Below, piece by piece: positions 1-9,765 of a DNA stretch of 28,004 nt. Source of the stretch: a virus. The translations under genes were made by a program, and so were the position numbers. The notes beneath the pieces are model-generated. The model was not told the origin of the DNA. It was given only the letters and a program-made list of their open reading frames with translations, and did no database searches. The DNA is taken from IMG/VR virus record IMGVR_UViG_3300020214_000089, positions 1 to 28,004 of that record; one strand, written 5' to 3'. Each line of letters begins with the position of its first letter. Position 1 is the first letter of the stretch.

Positions 1-3000
1 GGAACAGCAGCTATGGTTGCTGCAATGAGCGGGGCTGATCAAAAAATAACCAACATGCTATTTGGTATTTCTGCTATTGCTGGACTTCTCCCCTTGTTAA
101 TGAATCCTATTGGACTTTTAGTTGCTGCCGTTGCTGCAGTTGGTTTAGGCATGTGGAAATTAAGTTCTGATATAAAGAAAGCAAGAGAAGAGGGAATTTC
201 TCTTGCCAAAGCAATGTCAATGACAAGAGACAAACTGATCGAGTTATCAAAGGTTACTGGAACAGTGAGTGCTTCAGAGACAGCACGTCGTAAAAGAGAA
301 ACTCTCTTAACTGGAGCATCTGGAATTCAAAGAAAAACTGGACAAACCATACTTGAAAGCGACTTTGGAAAAAATCTTGTTAAGGATATAGAAACACAAA
401 AAAAATCTGGAGCATCTAATCAGCAGGTTGGAAAAAATATTGGAATTTCCCTTTCAAATGCCATTATGCAGGGCGTTGTTACAACAGAACAAGCAAAAAG
501 CATAGCAGCAGCACTTGGAGAAAAACTTGGAAGTTATGATATACCAGCACAAATTAGTGGAACTATAGTTAGCCTTGTAGGACCAAATGGAGAGAAGCTA
601 GAAAGTCAGCCATTGCAAGTTGCTCTTGAAATTAAAAAACAATCTATGGAACAACAGGCTCAAGCGTTTCAAAATGCGATAGCCAACAGGAAAAGTAATG
701 CTCTGAGCAATGTATTAGGTGCTGGGGGTGTTGTGGCTGGGGGTGTTGCAGCAACTGCTGCCACAGGTGGCCTACTTGCACCAGTAGCATTGGCCGCTAG
801 CGTTGCAGCGCTCACTACAGCAGCAGTTCAGGGAAGTAAAGTAAAAGCACACAATTTAGAACTTGATACAGCAGCAGTTCAGTTAGGTATTGAATCTGTG
901 GCACAGGGCCAGGGATTAGTAGATTCATTAAATAAACAATATGATAGTAAAATAAAACAGGCTAAAACTGCAGAAGAAATTGCCATACTAGAAGGACAAC
1001 GCAAATCTGCAATTGATGCAGTAAATAAAGAAAACGCCAAGACGTTAGATATTTTAATTAAGCAAAAAGATCAATTTAGTCCTGGAGCATTTGATGCTGC
1101 AATTAAAGCTGCTGCAGACACAATGTATAAAGAGGGACCAATGGCAGTGTTTAAAGACGAGACAATAAGCGCCCTTAAAGAACTTGAAAGTAGCAACTTT
1201 AAAACGATGCTTCAACTTGGACTTGCATCTGGAGATATGGATCCAAATCAAATTCTTTCCCTCATTAACATGGTAGAAAAAAATCCAGATATTAAATCTA
1301 GTATAAATTTAATAGTTGCACAAAGCGGAATGGCAGAAGCAAATGTCTTAATTGGGCTATTAGAGCGCTCTGGAGCAAATGAACAAACATATGAAATTAT
1401 TGTGGGCATTGCTGATCAGAGTCCAGAAAAAACAAAAGAGGTTCAGGCTGCTCTTGGAGTAATTTCAAATATTTTACCAGAATATGGTGTAAACGTTAAT
1501 ATGAATGTTAATGGACAAAAGAAACTTGAACAGGTAATGAAGTATCAACAAATGCTTTTAAATATGCCAAATCCATTAACTAAGGATACCGTTATTAAAT
1601 TAAGTGAACAAAATCCAGATGATCAAATACTTAAAGATATTCTTGCCAATTGGAATGCTTTATCTGGAGGCGCTGCATCAATTGATAAGTCCGTTGTAAC
1701 AAGATTTGCTGCAGTCTACGATGACCAAAATGTTAAAGATTTTTATACAACCTCTACTCAGGGTGCTGGTAAACCACAACTTGGTGGGGGAACAACTACA
1801 GCTGGTGATGCTGCTACATATTTATTACAAACCAAGGGTGTAACAGGAACAGGAAAAACTGGAACTGGATTAACTGGTGGTGGCGGTACTGGCGGTAAAA
1901 GAGACACAACGCTCGATCCAACTCTAAAAAGACTAAAATTTATTGCAGATGCAAGAATTGATGAATGGGGCGGAATTACAGAATTAGACAAAATTACTAA
2001 GGGCAAAGGAATTACCAGATTCAAAGGCATAACACAGCAACTTCTTACTGGTATTGGTAAGGGGGGTAAGGGTGGATTTAACAGAGAATTTATTGCAGCA
2101 CTTGAAGAGATGGATAAAGAGACTAGGGCAAAATTTATAAAAATAGGAAAAAATGGAAAAGTAATATTTAAAGATGCTGGCAAAGATCTTAAGAAAGCCT
2201 TTAATGAAAAGGCAATTAGAGAGTTTTCTGTAGCACAGCTTGAATCTACTCAAAACACTAAGGCACAGGGAGCAGCACTTGCCAAACTAAAGGCTGCAGG
2301 TGTTGATTCTGCTACTGCTCTTGAAATAGTAGCAGATGCAAATCTTGCGGTAGCAATTAATGCTAAAAACATAACAAGTGAAGAACTTGTTAAAATGGCA
2401 GAAGATGCTAAAACTGCCAAAGATGAAATGGAAAAATTAAATCTAGAAGTATTAAATCTAGCAGAAGGTTTGAAAAAAGATATTGGCAGCGCAGTAAAAA
2501 CAAATCAAGCACTACTGGTTGCAAGAGGTGCAGGTATCCTAGATCCAGAAATGTTAGAATATATTTCAAAAACTCCTTCTTTGGTCAATAACATATTAAG
2601 CCAAGGTGTTGGATCTGCAACTGCACAAGGTATCATGTCGTCTGTAAATGCAATGAAGGCTCTAGGAGATCAGACAAAAGCGCTGATTAATCCAGCAGAG
2701 GCTGCTTTGGAATCCTTTAAAAAACTAAAAGATGCTTCATTTAAAGTGCTTGATTTAAGACAGCGTCAAGCTCAGGCAAAATTTAATACCGGAATGAAAA
2801 GAACTGTAGACAGCTTTGTGTCTCTCAGTCAAGTAGTTAAAGATAAATTTAAGGGGATTTCTCTTAGAAATGCAATTAAGTCTGCAGAAGGAGATGTAGA
2901 TGCGGTAAATAAGAAAATCAGTGTAATACAAGATACTCAAATTAAGCCTATCGAGATACAGATTGAAGCAAAAGAGCGTTCAATAGATGACATAATGAAA

Positions 3001-4800
3001 GCTCTTAGGTATCAGGCCGAGGGTGTGAAAAAAGGATTTGAACTTCCTGCAGCAGCATATGAAGATATTGCAAAACAATTAAAAGATGAAATCGATGATT
3101 TAGAGTTAGAAATTGAGTTTGAGTTTAGAAGAAATATTGATGAGTTACAAGAGGAATCTTCTGATTTATCAAATGATCTAACATTAATGGATAGAGTCAT
3201 TGATGGAATAAACAAAAAATATGACAAGCAAGTAGAAGCTTTAGAAAAGGTTGCAAGCGCTAATCAAGAAATATTAGATCAACAAAGAAGTCAATTAGAT
3301 GTTGCTAGCGCACTTACCTCTGGTGATATAGCAGCTGCTGCTCGTGCAGCTCAAGAAGCAAGAGCACAGGCCGCTGCTCGTGCACAAGAAAGAGCTGGCA
3401 GAGCATTAGATGTAGCAAGAGCGGCTGAAATAGGTGGCGTTCGCTCTGCAAGCGGCATGACAAGAGAACAAATTGAACAGAGTCAATTTGAGATCGGTCA
3501 ACGAATATATAATTTAGAGGAACAATCAGAAGTTAGACAGCACAGGATTCGTAAGATAAAAGACGAAATTGATGCTGGTGAAAGAGCAAGAGAAGCATTT
3601 ATTAGAGAATCAGTTTTGCCTATTGAAAGAGAAATTGAAGGACTTCAGGCAAAGAAACAAGATCATGTTGATAGCATAGCAAAGCTTGAAGCACAAATTC
3701 TAGCAATACAAAATGAGATTTTGGGTCCTCTGCAAGCTGAAGCAGACATTCTTCAAAAAGAATATGACAATGCAATTGATCTTATTGATCAGGAAAAACA
3801 GCACTGGGAAGATGAATTAACTCATCTTGAGGCTGCTACAACAGCAACCACAGAATTTGCAACAGAAGCCGACAAAGTTAAAAAAGCATTTGATGCTGCG
3901 CTAAAAATTTATCAAGACATAAAAGATAAAACGGTAACAATAACGGTTAATTATGCTTATGGCAACACTGGAGCAGCAGGTAATACTGGTGCAACTGGTA
4001 ACACTGGAGCAACAGGCGATGTAGGCGGTCTTGGAAGCAGTACTATAACAGGCAATAGCGTAGTTACTGGAACAAGAGTTGTTGATGGAAGAACTATTGT
4101 GACTGGAACAACAAATTCAGCTGCTAGTACTGCCAGTGCAATAAATCCTTTTGTAGTTACTGGAACAAGAGTTGTTGATGGAAGAACTGTTATAACTGGA
4201 ACACAAAATAGAACTCTTGATCCAGCCTTTATACGCAGAAACGCAAGAATGTATGGTGGCAAGATTAGGACTATGATGGGTGGCGGTAGAGTAAAACCAA
4301 TATATCGTCCAATGGGTGGATTGATACCATATATGGCTAATGGTGGATTTAGACCTAGAGGTTCTGATACCGTGCCAGCAATGCTAACGCCAGGAGAGTA
4401 TGTCGTAAATAAGGCATCTACAAAATCATTTTTACCATTGCTTGAAGCTTTAAATGAAAGCAAATTCCCATCCGGCCTTGCAAATAGATTATCTGGTGGA
4501 TCTGACAACGTTAGAATAACAAGATCATTCAACATGCCCATGTTCGATGTCAGACCTGTATCAAATCTCAGTTTTATGCAGCCCTCTTATAACATTGCAA
4601 ACAACAATGTTTCAAACGCTCCAGTAAATACAAATGTGAAAAATTCTTCTGTTAGTGATAACTCTAGCGCAGTGTATAATTATAATGTTGGAATTAGTGT
4701 TGGTGGAACAGATGTCTCACCAGATAGCATAGCAAAGGCAGTAATGAGAGAAATAAAGCACGTTGATGCAAGAAGAGTTAGAAATCAAAGGGTATCATGA
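1..4800 (+). CDS. Tail tape measure protein (5' end outside window)
   Basis: This protein would set tail length and occupy the tail lumen before DNA ejection. The frame is open from base 1, so the first ATG at 13 is probably internal and the N-terminus is missing. At least 1599 residues are present. Residues below are counted from the ATG at 13. A hydrophobic stretch at about 14-50 and another at about 236-272 (Gly/Ala-rich) are typical of tape measure proteins. A long charged helical region at about 900-1290, rich in Lys, Glu, Gln and Ala, looks like coiled coil. It is followed by collagen-like triplets, a duplicated TGTRVVDGRT segment, and a C-terminal GSDTVPAMLTPGEYVVNK motif that recurs near the C-termini of phage tape measure proteins. 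The stop overlaps the next tail gene as ATGA. Size, position and composition together make the call strong; no lysozyme or peptidase domain was recognised. Confidence 0.93.
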   Translation, partial: GTAAMVAAMSGADQKITNMLFGISAIAGLLPLLMNPIGLLVAAVAAVGLGMWKLSSDIKKAREEGISLAKAMSMTRDKLIELSKVTGTVSASETARRKRETLLTGASGIQRKTGQTILESDFGKNLVKDIETQKKSGASNQQVGKNIGISLSNAIMQGVVTTEQAKSIAAALGEKLGSYDIPAQISGTIVSLVGPNGEKLESQPLQVALEIKKQSMEQQAQAFQNAIANRKSNALSNVLGAGGVVAGGVAATAATGGLLAPVALAASVAALTTAAVQGSKVKAHNLELDTAAVQLGIESVAQGQGLVDSLNKQYDSKIKQAKTAEEIAILEGQRKSAIDAVNKENAKTLDILIKQKDQFSPGAFDAAIKAAADTMYKEGPMAVFKDETISALKELESSNFKTMLQLGLASGDMDPNQILSLINMVEKNPDIKSSINLIVAQSGMAEANVLIGLLERSGANEQTYEIIVGIADQSPEKTKEVQAALGVISNILPEYGVNVNMNVNGQKKLEQVMKYQQMLLNMPNPLTKDTVIKLSEQNPDDQILKDILANWNALSGGAASIDKSVVTRFAAVYDDQNVKDFYTTSTQGAGKPQLGGGTTTAGDAATYLLQTKGVTGTGKTGTGLTGGGGTGGKRDTTLDPTLKRLKFIADARIDEWGGITELDKITKGKGITRFKGITQQLLTGIGKGGKGGFNREFIAALEEMDKETRAKFIKIGKNGKVIFKDAGKDLKKAFNEKAIREFSVAQLESTQNTKAQGAALAKLKAAGVDSATALEIVADANLAVAINAKNITSEELVKMAEDAKTAKDEMEKLNLEVLNLAEGLKKDIGSAVKTNQALLVARGAGILDPEMLEYISKTPSLVNNILSQGVGSATAQGIMSSVNAMKALGDQTKALINPAEAALESFKKLKDASFKVLDLRQRQAQAKFNTGMKRTVDSFVSLSQVVKDKFKGISLRNAIKSAEGDVDAVNKKISVIQDTQIKPIEIQIEAKERSIDDIMKALRYQAEGVKKGFELPAAAYEDIAKQLKDEIDDLELEIEFEFRRNIDELQEESSDLSNDLTLMDRVIDGINKKYDKQVEALEKVASANQEILDQQRSQLDVASALTSGDIAAAARAAQEARAQAAARAQERAGRALDVARAAEIGGVRSASGMTREQIEQSQFEIGQRIYNLEEQSEVRQHRIRKIKDEIDAGERAREAFIRESVLPIEREIEGLQAKKQDHVDSIAKLEAQILAIQNEILGPLQAEADILQKEYDNAIDLIDQEKQHWEDELTHLEAATTATTEFATEADKVKKAFDAALKIYQDIKDKTVTITVNYAYGNTGAAGNTGATGNTGATGDVGGLGSSTITGNSVVTGTRVVDGRTIVTGTTNSAASTASAINPFVVTGTRVVDGRTVITGTQNRTLDPAFIRRNARMYGGKIRTMMGGGRVKPIYRPMGGLIPYMANGGFRPRGSDTVPAMLTPGEYVVNKASTKSFLPLLEALNESKFPSGLANRLSGGSDNVRITRSFNMPMFDVRPVSNLSFMQPSYNIANNNVSNAPVNTNVKNSSVSDNSSAVYNYNVGISVGGTDVSPDSIAKAVMREIKHVDARRVRNQRVS
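3961..4032 (+). repeat. Collagen-like Gly-X-Y triplets in the tape measure gene
   Basis: Eight consecutive Gly-X-Y codon triplets (GNT, GAA, GNT, GAT, GNT, GAT, GDV, GGL) sit just after the coiled-coil part of the tape measure protein. Synonymous codons vary among the triplets, so this is not simple recent slippage. Gly-X-Y tracts are common in phage fibres but less expected in a tape measure. The tract may act as a flexible linker or a short trimeric collagen-like segment, in keeping with trimeric tape measures. Confidence 0.8.
4060..4188 (+). repeat. 36-bp perfect direct repeat, in frame
   Basis: The 36-bp unit at 4060-4095 beginning GTAGTTACTGGAACAAGAG recurs without mismatch at 4153-4188. 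The copies are 93 nt apart, exactly 31 codons, so the reading frame is kept. Each copy encodes VVTGTRVVDGRT, and the similarity continues weakly into a following TGT. Perfect identity at synonymous positions suggests a recent duplication within the tape measure gene. Confidence 0.9.
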
Positions 4801-5444
4801 CAACTTCAGCGTATTTAACTGGTAGAAAAAGATATCAACGTCCACAAGGAGTTCTGTGGTCCAACAACTCTGGAACCCTTACTGGTGGATACTACGTGCC
4901 TAACGGTATTGAAATTGGTGCTGATACCGCCGTAACAAGTGCAGTTTTATTGAATCAATTTATTATTTTGTCTGATCATAATAGAAGCGAACTTTCATTT
5001 ACACCGCAAAGAATTGAGCAGCGTCAAAGAACCATTAATGGTCGTATGAGGTCTTATCATATTGCAGATAAACTTCAAATAGGTTTTTCATGGAGTATGC
5101 TTCCCTCAAGATCGCATTATCAGGTAGCAGATTTTGACGATGAAACAGGAATATCTCCTTATCAAAACAATACACAAGAGTTTACAGCAGATGGTGGCGC
5201 TGGCGGGGTAGCAATATTGGACTGGTATAACAGCCATCCAGGACCATTTTGGATGTACCTAGCATACGATAACTACGCAAATTTTAAACAGGATGGAAAT
5301 GTTGTTGATGCCTCTTTTGGTCATCTTGATCAATATAATGAGGTTATTGAAGTATTCTTTACAGAATTTAATTATTCTGTAGTTAAACGTGGTGGCAATA
5401 ATTTTGACATGTGGAATATATCGGTAACGCTGGAAGAGGTCTAA
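4797..5444 (+). CDS. Minor tail protein, possibly distal tail (Dit-like)
   Basis: A 215-residue protein rich in Tyr, Asn and aromatic residues, with no signal peptide or membrane segment. The start at 4797 overlaps the tape measure stop (ATGA) and has AAAGGG four bases upstream, so the two genes are probably translationally coupled. Position directly after the tape measure is where siphophages usually encode the distal tail protein that joins the tube to the tip. The sequence itself shows no motif I can name; the N-terminal segment around TGRKRYQRPQG and the WMYLAYDNYANF region look like conserved structural cores. The role is inferred from gene order, and it could equally be another tail-tip component. 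Confidence 0.6.
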   Translation: MTTSAYLTGRKRYQRPQGVLWSNNSGTLTGGYYVPNGIEIGADTAVTSAVLLNQFIILSDHNRSELSFTPQRIEQRQRTINGRMRSYHIADKLQIGFSWSMLPSRSHYQVADFDDETGISPYQNNTQEFTADGGAGGVAILDWYNSHPGPFWMYLAYDNYANFKQDGNVVDASFGHLDQYNEVIEVFFTEFNYSVVKRGGNNFDMWNISVTLEEV

Positions 5445-8400
5445 ATGTTTGTAAGTGAAGCATTAAAGACTCACCTTGAAACATCAGCAACTGTAAGCAT
5501 AGAGTCCTTGGTTTTGGCCGAGTGGAACATGAACATGCCAGATAACATTTTTAAGGTAGGCAATTATCGTTATCGTCCAAGAGATGTTAATTCGATATAT
5601 CATACTCTTCCTTCAACTTTTGATCAATTAGATATTGGAGAATATTATACTGGCGCTACAGATGCCGATGTTGTAGTAGACGGCGGTTTTGATGATGATG
5701 ATAATCCACAACAGTTCACCTTAACCAAAGATAAAATGAAAATGATTTATTCTTTAGAGGATTGTTTAAAACCATTTAGACCTCGTTCTGGAGTAAACAA
5801 GGCTCTGTATGTTGCTGGAAGAAAGTTGGCAAACTCTGGCTCAAGACTTGCAGAGCGTCCAAGGTATTACATGTCATCTAGATATGATCAATTTAGATAT
5901 TGGACATCTTATAGAACTCAAGATGGAAATGAATATGGAATCGCAAAGAATGTATCGAATGGATTATATTTTATAGATGACGCTGCACCGTTTGTAGTAT
6001 ACGAAGAAAATGTTCCAACAAACAGAATAGTTATCAAAACTCAGACAAATGTTGGAGATGTTGACTTGGGTCCGTTTTCAACAAACACTGGAAGCATTGA
6101 CGATCCCCTATTTGGAGAATCAAATAAAACCACACCATCCAGATTTAAAATACAATGTCTTGAAGGCGATAACTGGGTAACTATATCTGATTTTACAGAA
6201 TTTAGCACAAGAGATGATGAAGACAATTCTCCCATATTTAGTTCTGATGGATATTTGCAGTTGGATTATGGATTAAAGATTCCTGATTTATACAAAGATA
6301 TTTTTATTTTTGCAGAACAACTTTCTTCGGATACCCTGCTTCCAGAAACCAATGTAGAGGGATATGCATATCTTGTTGTCGAAGAAGAGGGAGATCTTGG
6401 AACATTTCACATTTGGACTGGCTCTGAATATGAAACCTTTTCTCCAGAATATGGCTGGTCGCTAAAAACAGAAACGATTACAAATCAAACTAGTTTTATA
6501 ACTGATGTGACATCTCCAAAATCTTTTACAGATGCAGGAGATGGCTCTACAAAGTATAGAGAGTTTCAGTATATTCGAGGTATTCGTATTGCTGTTGAAA
6601 CAATGAACAAGCAGGACTCTACCTTTGATTTAATTGAAATGTCCCCTAGGCTAGTCGTTGATTTATCTGACAAGGTTATTGACTACAAAATTACAAAAGT
6701 TTTGTCTGATTTAGGAAATAGTTCTGTACCAGTTGGTCAGCTTACAGCATCTAACGGAGAAATGACGGTATTTGATGATGACCAAGCATTTAACGACAAC
6801 AACTCAAACAGCATAATTGCAGACTATTTAAGAAAAAATATAAAATTTAATTTTTATGAAAAAATAATTGATGTAGACGGTTCTGATTATTACGTTCCTA
6901 TAAAATGTTTATATTCAGATGGCTTTCCACAAGCAGATGTAACTGGAGCAACAGTGTCTCTAAGTCTCAGAGATTTTTATTTTTTCTTGGAGTCAATGCC
7001 AGCCCCAAGGCTACTGATGACACAAACATCTTTAAGCATGGCAATATCAACGCTTTTGGATTATATTGGATTTACTAACTATACCTTTAGAAGAACTACG
7101 GGACAATCTGATCCAATCATACCGTTTTTCTTTGTTGCTCCAGATCAAAATGTTGCAGAAGTTTTAACACAGCTTGCTGTAGCAACTCAGAGCGCTATGT
7201 TCTTTGATGAATACAACAACTTTGTTGTAATGACAAAAGAATACCTTCTTCCAGGAGCAGATGATAGGGATACGGACTTTGTTCTTTCTGGATCAAACAA
7301 TCAAACAGATAATGGAATTATAAAAAATCAAACATCTGGAAACTTGCCAAATGTAATTTCTATTGCGTCACAAGATAAAAAAGTATATAATGACGGGAAA
7401 ATTACCTATACAACAAGATACATACAGAGAACTTATGGAAGTTTGAGGCAGGCAAATCTTATTGATCGTGAAAAAACCTGGATATACAAGCCAGTTCTTT
7501 TATGGGAAGTTGCGGGAACAGAAAATCTTAAAACGATAAACGAGGTGGCATCAACTCAAAGTAGTTACGTTTTGTCAGCAATGCCAATCAATTCATCACT
7601 AACTACTAGCCCTCCTACAGTATCCGATGGTTTTGTGATAGATAATGTTTTAGATTTGGGTGAAAATGTTTATTGGCTAACAAGATATCAGGGATATCTT
7701 TATGCAAATGGAGAAATTATAAAATACGATGCTGTTCAGTATAGCGTAACAGGAACTGGAAATGTTTATATAAGCAGCAATCAAGAATATCAAAGATATT
7801 TTGCATCCCTCCCCTTCAATGGAAAAATATATCCAACAGGACTTATAAGAATATATTCTTTACCATTTTATGAAACAATAGATGGCAATACAAGAGCAAA
7901 GTCTGGATCAGTTCAACAACATGGTCGTGGTCAATTTGGAACACCCATTGTTGAGCATACTGCTGCAATCAATAGCTATTGGACAAACAACCAGAATGTT
8001 CGTGGATGCGAGATGCAAACTCAGTTTTTGTTTACTACTGTATTAGACGAAGATGTTAATGCTCCATCTACAACAACTGGCCCTGCTGGTGTAAATAATG
8101 CACTTGCTGCTCAAACCACAAGAAATGGCATCATAAAAAACTTTACAGCAACTAATTATTTGACCGAAACCGAAGTCAATAATTTAAAATCAACGCAAGC
8201 AGGAACCGTACAGTCTTCTGCATTGGTTATGAATGGTCCTTCTTTTAAAACCACAGAAACTCCAATAAATTTGGTTTCTTATGTTTATAAAAATTTAAAT
8301 AATGCATACAGGCACTTTGGAACTAGGATAAGAATTATTGGTAAGATAGAAAATAGTGAGGTTCGTGGACAAACGCCAATCGGTAGCATACCCTATTTTG

Positions 8401-9764
8401 AAGTGCCTGGCGTAGGAACAAATAAAAATCCAAGCATTGGTGGTGGATCTGGAGGCATGGCCGTTCTGTTAAACCCAGAAACAAACAATGGCTATTACTT
8501 TGAAATAGTTGCTCTAACAGAAAACAACATAGAGCAGTATTTGAAGACTGATTCAAAAACTGGTGAAAGCCAAATATCAATCAATAACGTTGTGTTTTAC
8601 AAAGTTAAAAAAGATGCTTCTAATAATAATGCTATACCGATTAAGCTTTATGGCGGACTAACAAAAATTTTGGTTGATGACGGAAGATTTACTGGTCAGC
8701 ATAGATTGATGGGTGAAGAAAATCCGACGGTATATGATTTATCAGTAGAATATCAAGATATTGGAAACACTCGTAGATTTTATTTGTACATTAATAACAA
8801 ACTAATAAAGATAGTAGATGATGCAGATCCTCTGCCCATTTATAATAATGTGGCGCTATTTGTTCGTGGATCTTCTAGATGTATGTTTGAGAACATATAC
8901 GCCCTAACAAATAATTATGCACAAAATACTGTATTCACAGTTGGAGAAACTCTGTCTAGTGCATTTGGAGACAAAGAAATAGATGCAAATGAAGCATTTA
9001 GGAAATATGCTATGAGTGGTCTAGTTCAATCGACCTATCTATCTGGTCTTAGTGCCCAACAACCACCCAAATACAATATGTATTTTGAAGAATTTGGAAC
9101 TATTATGCGTGAGTGTGCATATTTTGATGTTCGATATGATCGTGCATACCCCGCCCTTTATGCCAAACTTTCACCCACATTCAATAGAATTAAGGGATAT
9201 ACTGTTTCTGGATTTCAAGCAGATTCCTATGGAGCTGAATTTTTAATATTCAACACAACAGATACAGCATTGAGTTTAGACGAAACAACAGGAAATTATT
9301 TAAAAATTCAGGGTGTTACTTTTACACAAGATACAACACACGAACTTAGCGTAGACGAATATTATAAGAAGAAAAGCAATTTATCAGATCCAGAGTTTGG
9401 TATTGATTCAATAACAACATCTGCTCTTGTAGAAAAAGCGGTATATGATGAAATAAAGCTTAGTAGGCTAATATATGGTAAAAACGAATTCTCTTTAGAC
9501 AGCCTGTATATTCAGACTCCAGATCATGCAGAAGATTTGCTAGGATGGATTGTAAGTAAGACAAAGGATCCAAAGAAGGCTATTGGTTTGCAGATATTTG
9601 CAATACCAACACTTCAGCTTGGAGACGTTGTTACTCTTACTTATCAAGACTCTGATGGTCTCGATTTGGTAACAGACTCTGAAACAAGGTTTGTAGTATA
9701 TAATATTGAGTATAGTAGGTCAAATACTGGACCATCTATGACTATATATATGAGTGAGGTGTAG
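5445..9764 (+). CDS. Large minor tail protein (tail tip/Tal-like) with lectin-like insert
   Basis: A 1439-residue protein beginning directly after the preceding stop, with GAGG upstream of the ATG. The N-terminal part (about 1-60) and Asp-rich beta segments resemble large tail-tip proteins of actinobacteriophages that follow the tape measure and the distal tail protein. A region at about 945-1160 has the run of short beta strands seen in concanavalin A-like/LamG-like folds (YDLSVEYQDIGNTRRFYLYI, then NKLIKIVDD, then a closing FENIYAL). This suggests a glycan- or surface-binding insertion. The C-terminal part (about 1300-1439) looks like a baseplate-hub segment ending in SRSNTGPSMTIYMSEV. No peptidase or lysozyme motif was recognised. 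The likely role is tail-tip assembly and host contact. The lectin-like call rests on strand pattern only. Confidence 0.7.
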   Translation: MFVSEALKTHLETSATVSIESLVLAEWNMNMPDNIFKVGNYRYRPRDVNSIYHTLPSTFDQLDIGEYYTGATDADVVVDGGFDDDDNPQQFTLTKDKMKMIYSLEDCLKPFRPRSGVNKALYVAGRKLANSGSRLAERPRYYMSSRYDQFRYWTSYRTQDGNEYGIAKNVSNGLYFIDDAAPFVVYEENVPTNRIVIKTQTNVGDVDLGPFSTNTGSIDDPLFGESNKTTPSRFKIQCLEGDNWVTISDFTEFSTRDDEDNSPIFSSDGYLQLDYGLKIPDLYKDIFIFAEQLSSDTLLPETNVEGYAYLVVEEEGDLGTFHIWTGSEYETFSPEYGWSLKTETITNQTSFITDVTSPKSFTDAGDGSTKYREFQYIRGIRIAVETMNKQDSTFDLIEMSPRLVVDLSDKVIDYKITKVLSDLGNSSVPVGQLTASNGEMTVFDDDQAFNDNNSNSIIADYLRKNIKFNFYEKIIDVDGSDYYVPIKCLYSDGFPQADVTGATVSLSLRDFYFFLESMPAPRLLMTQTSLSMAISTLLDYIGFTNYTFRRTTGQSDPIIPFFFVAPDQNVAEVLTQLAVATQSAMFFDEYNNFVVMTKEYLLPGADDRDTDFVLSGSNNQTDNGIIKNQTSGNLPNVISIASQDKKVYNDGKITYTTRYIQRTYGSLRQANLIDREKTWIYKPVLLWEVAGTENLKTINEVASTQSSYVLSAMPINSSLTTSPPTVSDGFVIDNVLDLGENVYWLTRYQGYLYANGEIIKYDAVQYSVTGTGNVYISSNQEYQRYFASLPFNGKIYPTGLIRIYSLPFYETIDGNTRAKSGSVQQHGRGQFGTPIVEHTAAINSYWTNNQNVRGCEMQTQFLFTTVLDEDVNAPSTTTGPAGVNNALAAQTTRNGIIKNFTATNYLTETEVNNLKSTQAGTVQSSALVMNGPSFKTTETPINLVSYVYKNLNNAYRHFGTRIRIIGKIENSEVRGQTPIGSIPYFEVPGVGTNKNPSIGGGSGGMAVLLNPETNNGYYFEIVALTENNIEQYLKTDSKTGESQISINNVVFYKVKKDASNNNAIPIKLYGGLTKILVDDGRFTGQHRLMGEENPTVYDLSVEYQDIGNTRRFYLYINNKLIKIVDDADPLPIYNNVALFVRGSSRCMFENIYALTNNYAQNTVFTVGETLSSAFGDKEIDANEAFRKYAMSGLVQSTYLSGLSAQQPPKYNMYFEEFGTIMRECAYFDVRYDRAYPALYAKLSPTFNRIKGYTVSGFQADSYGAEFLIFNTTDTALSLDETTGNYLKIQGVTFTQDTTHELSVDEYYKKKSNLSDPEFGIDSITTSALVEKAVYDEIKLSRLIYGKNEFSLDSLYIQTPDHAEDLLGWIVSKTKDPKKAIGLQIFAIPTLQLGDVVTLTYQDSDGLDLVTDSETRFVVYNIEYSRSNTGPSMTIYMSEV

Positions 9765-9765
9765 T

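Noticed and set aside
1758-2183. 141-codon reverse-strand open frame
   Set aside because: It is antisense to a Gly/Thr-rich part of the tape measure gene, with a Pro/Val low-complexity product and no ribosome site.
3957-4541. 194-codon reverse-strand open frame
   Set aside because: It mirrors the Gly/Thr-rich repeat part of the tape measure gene, where complement codons are stop-poor. The product is a low-complexity Val/Pro/Leu sequence.
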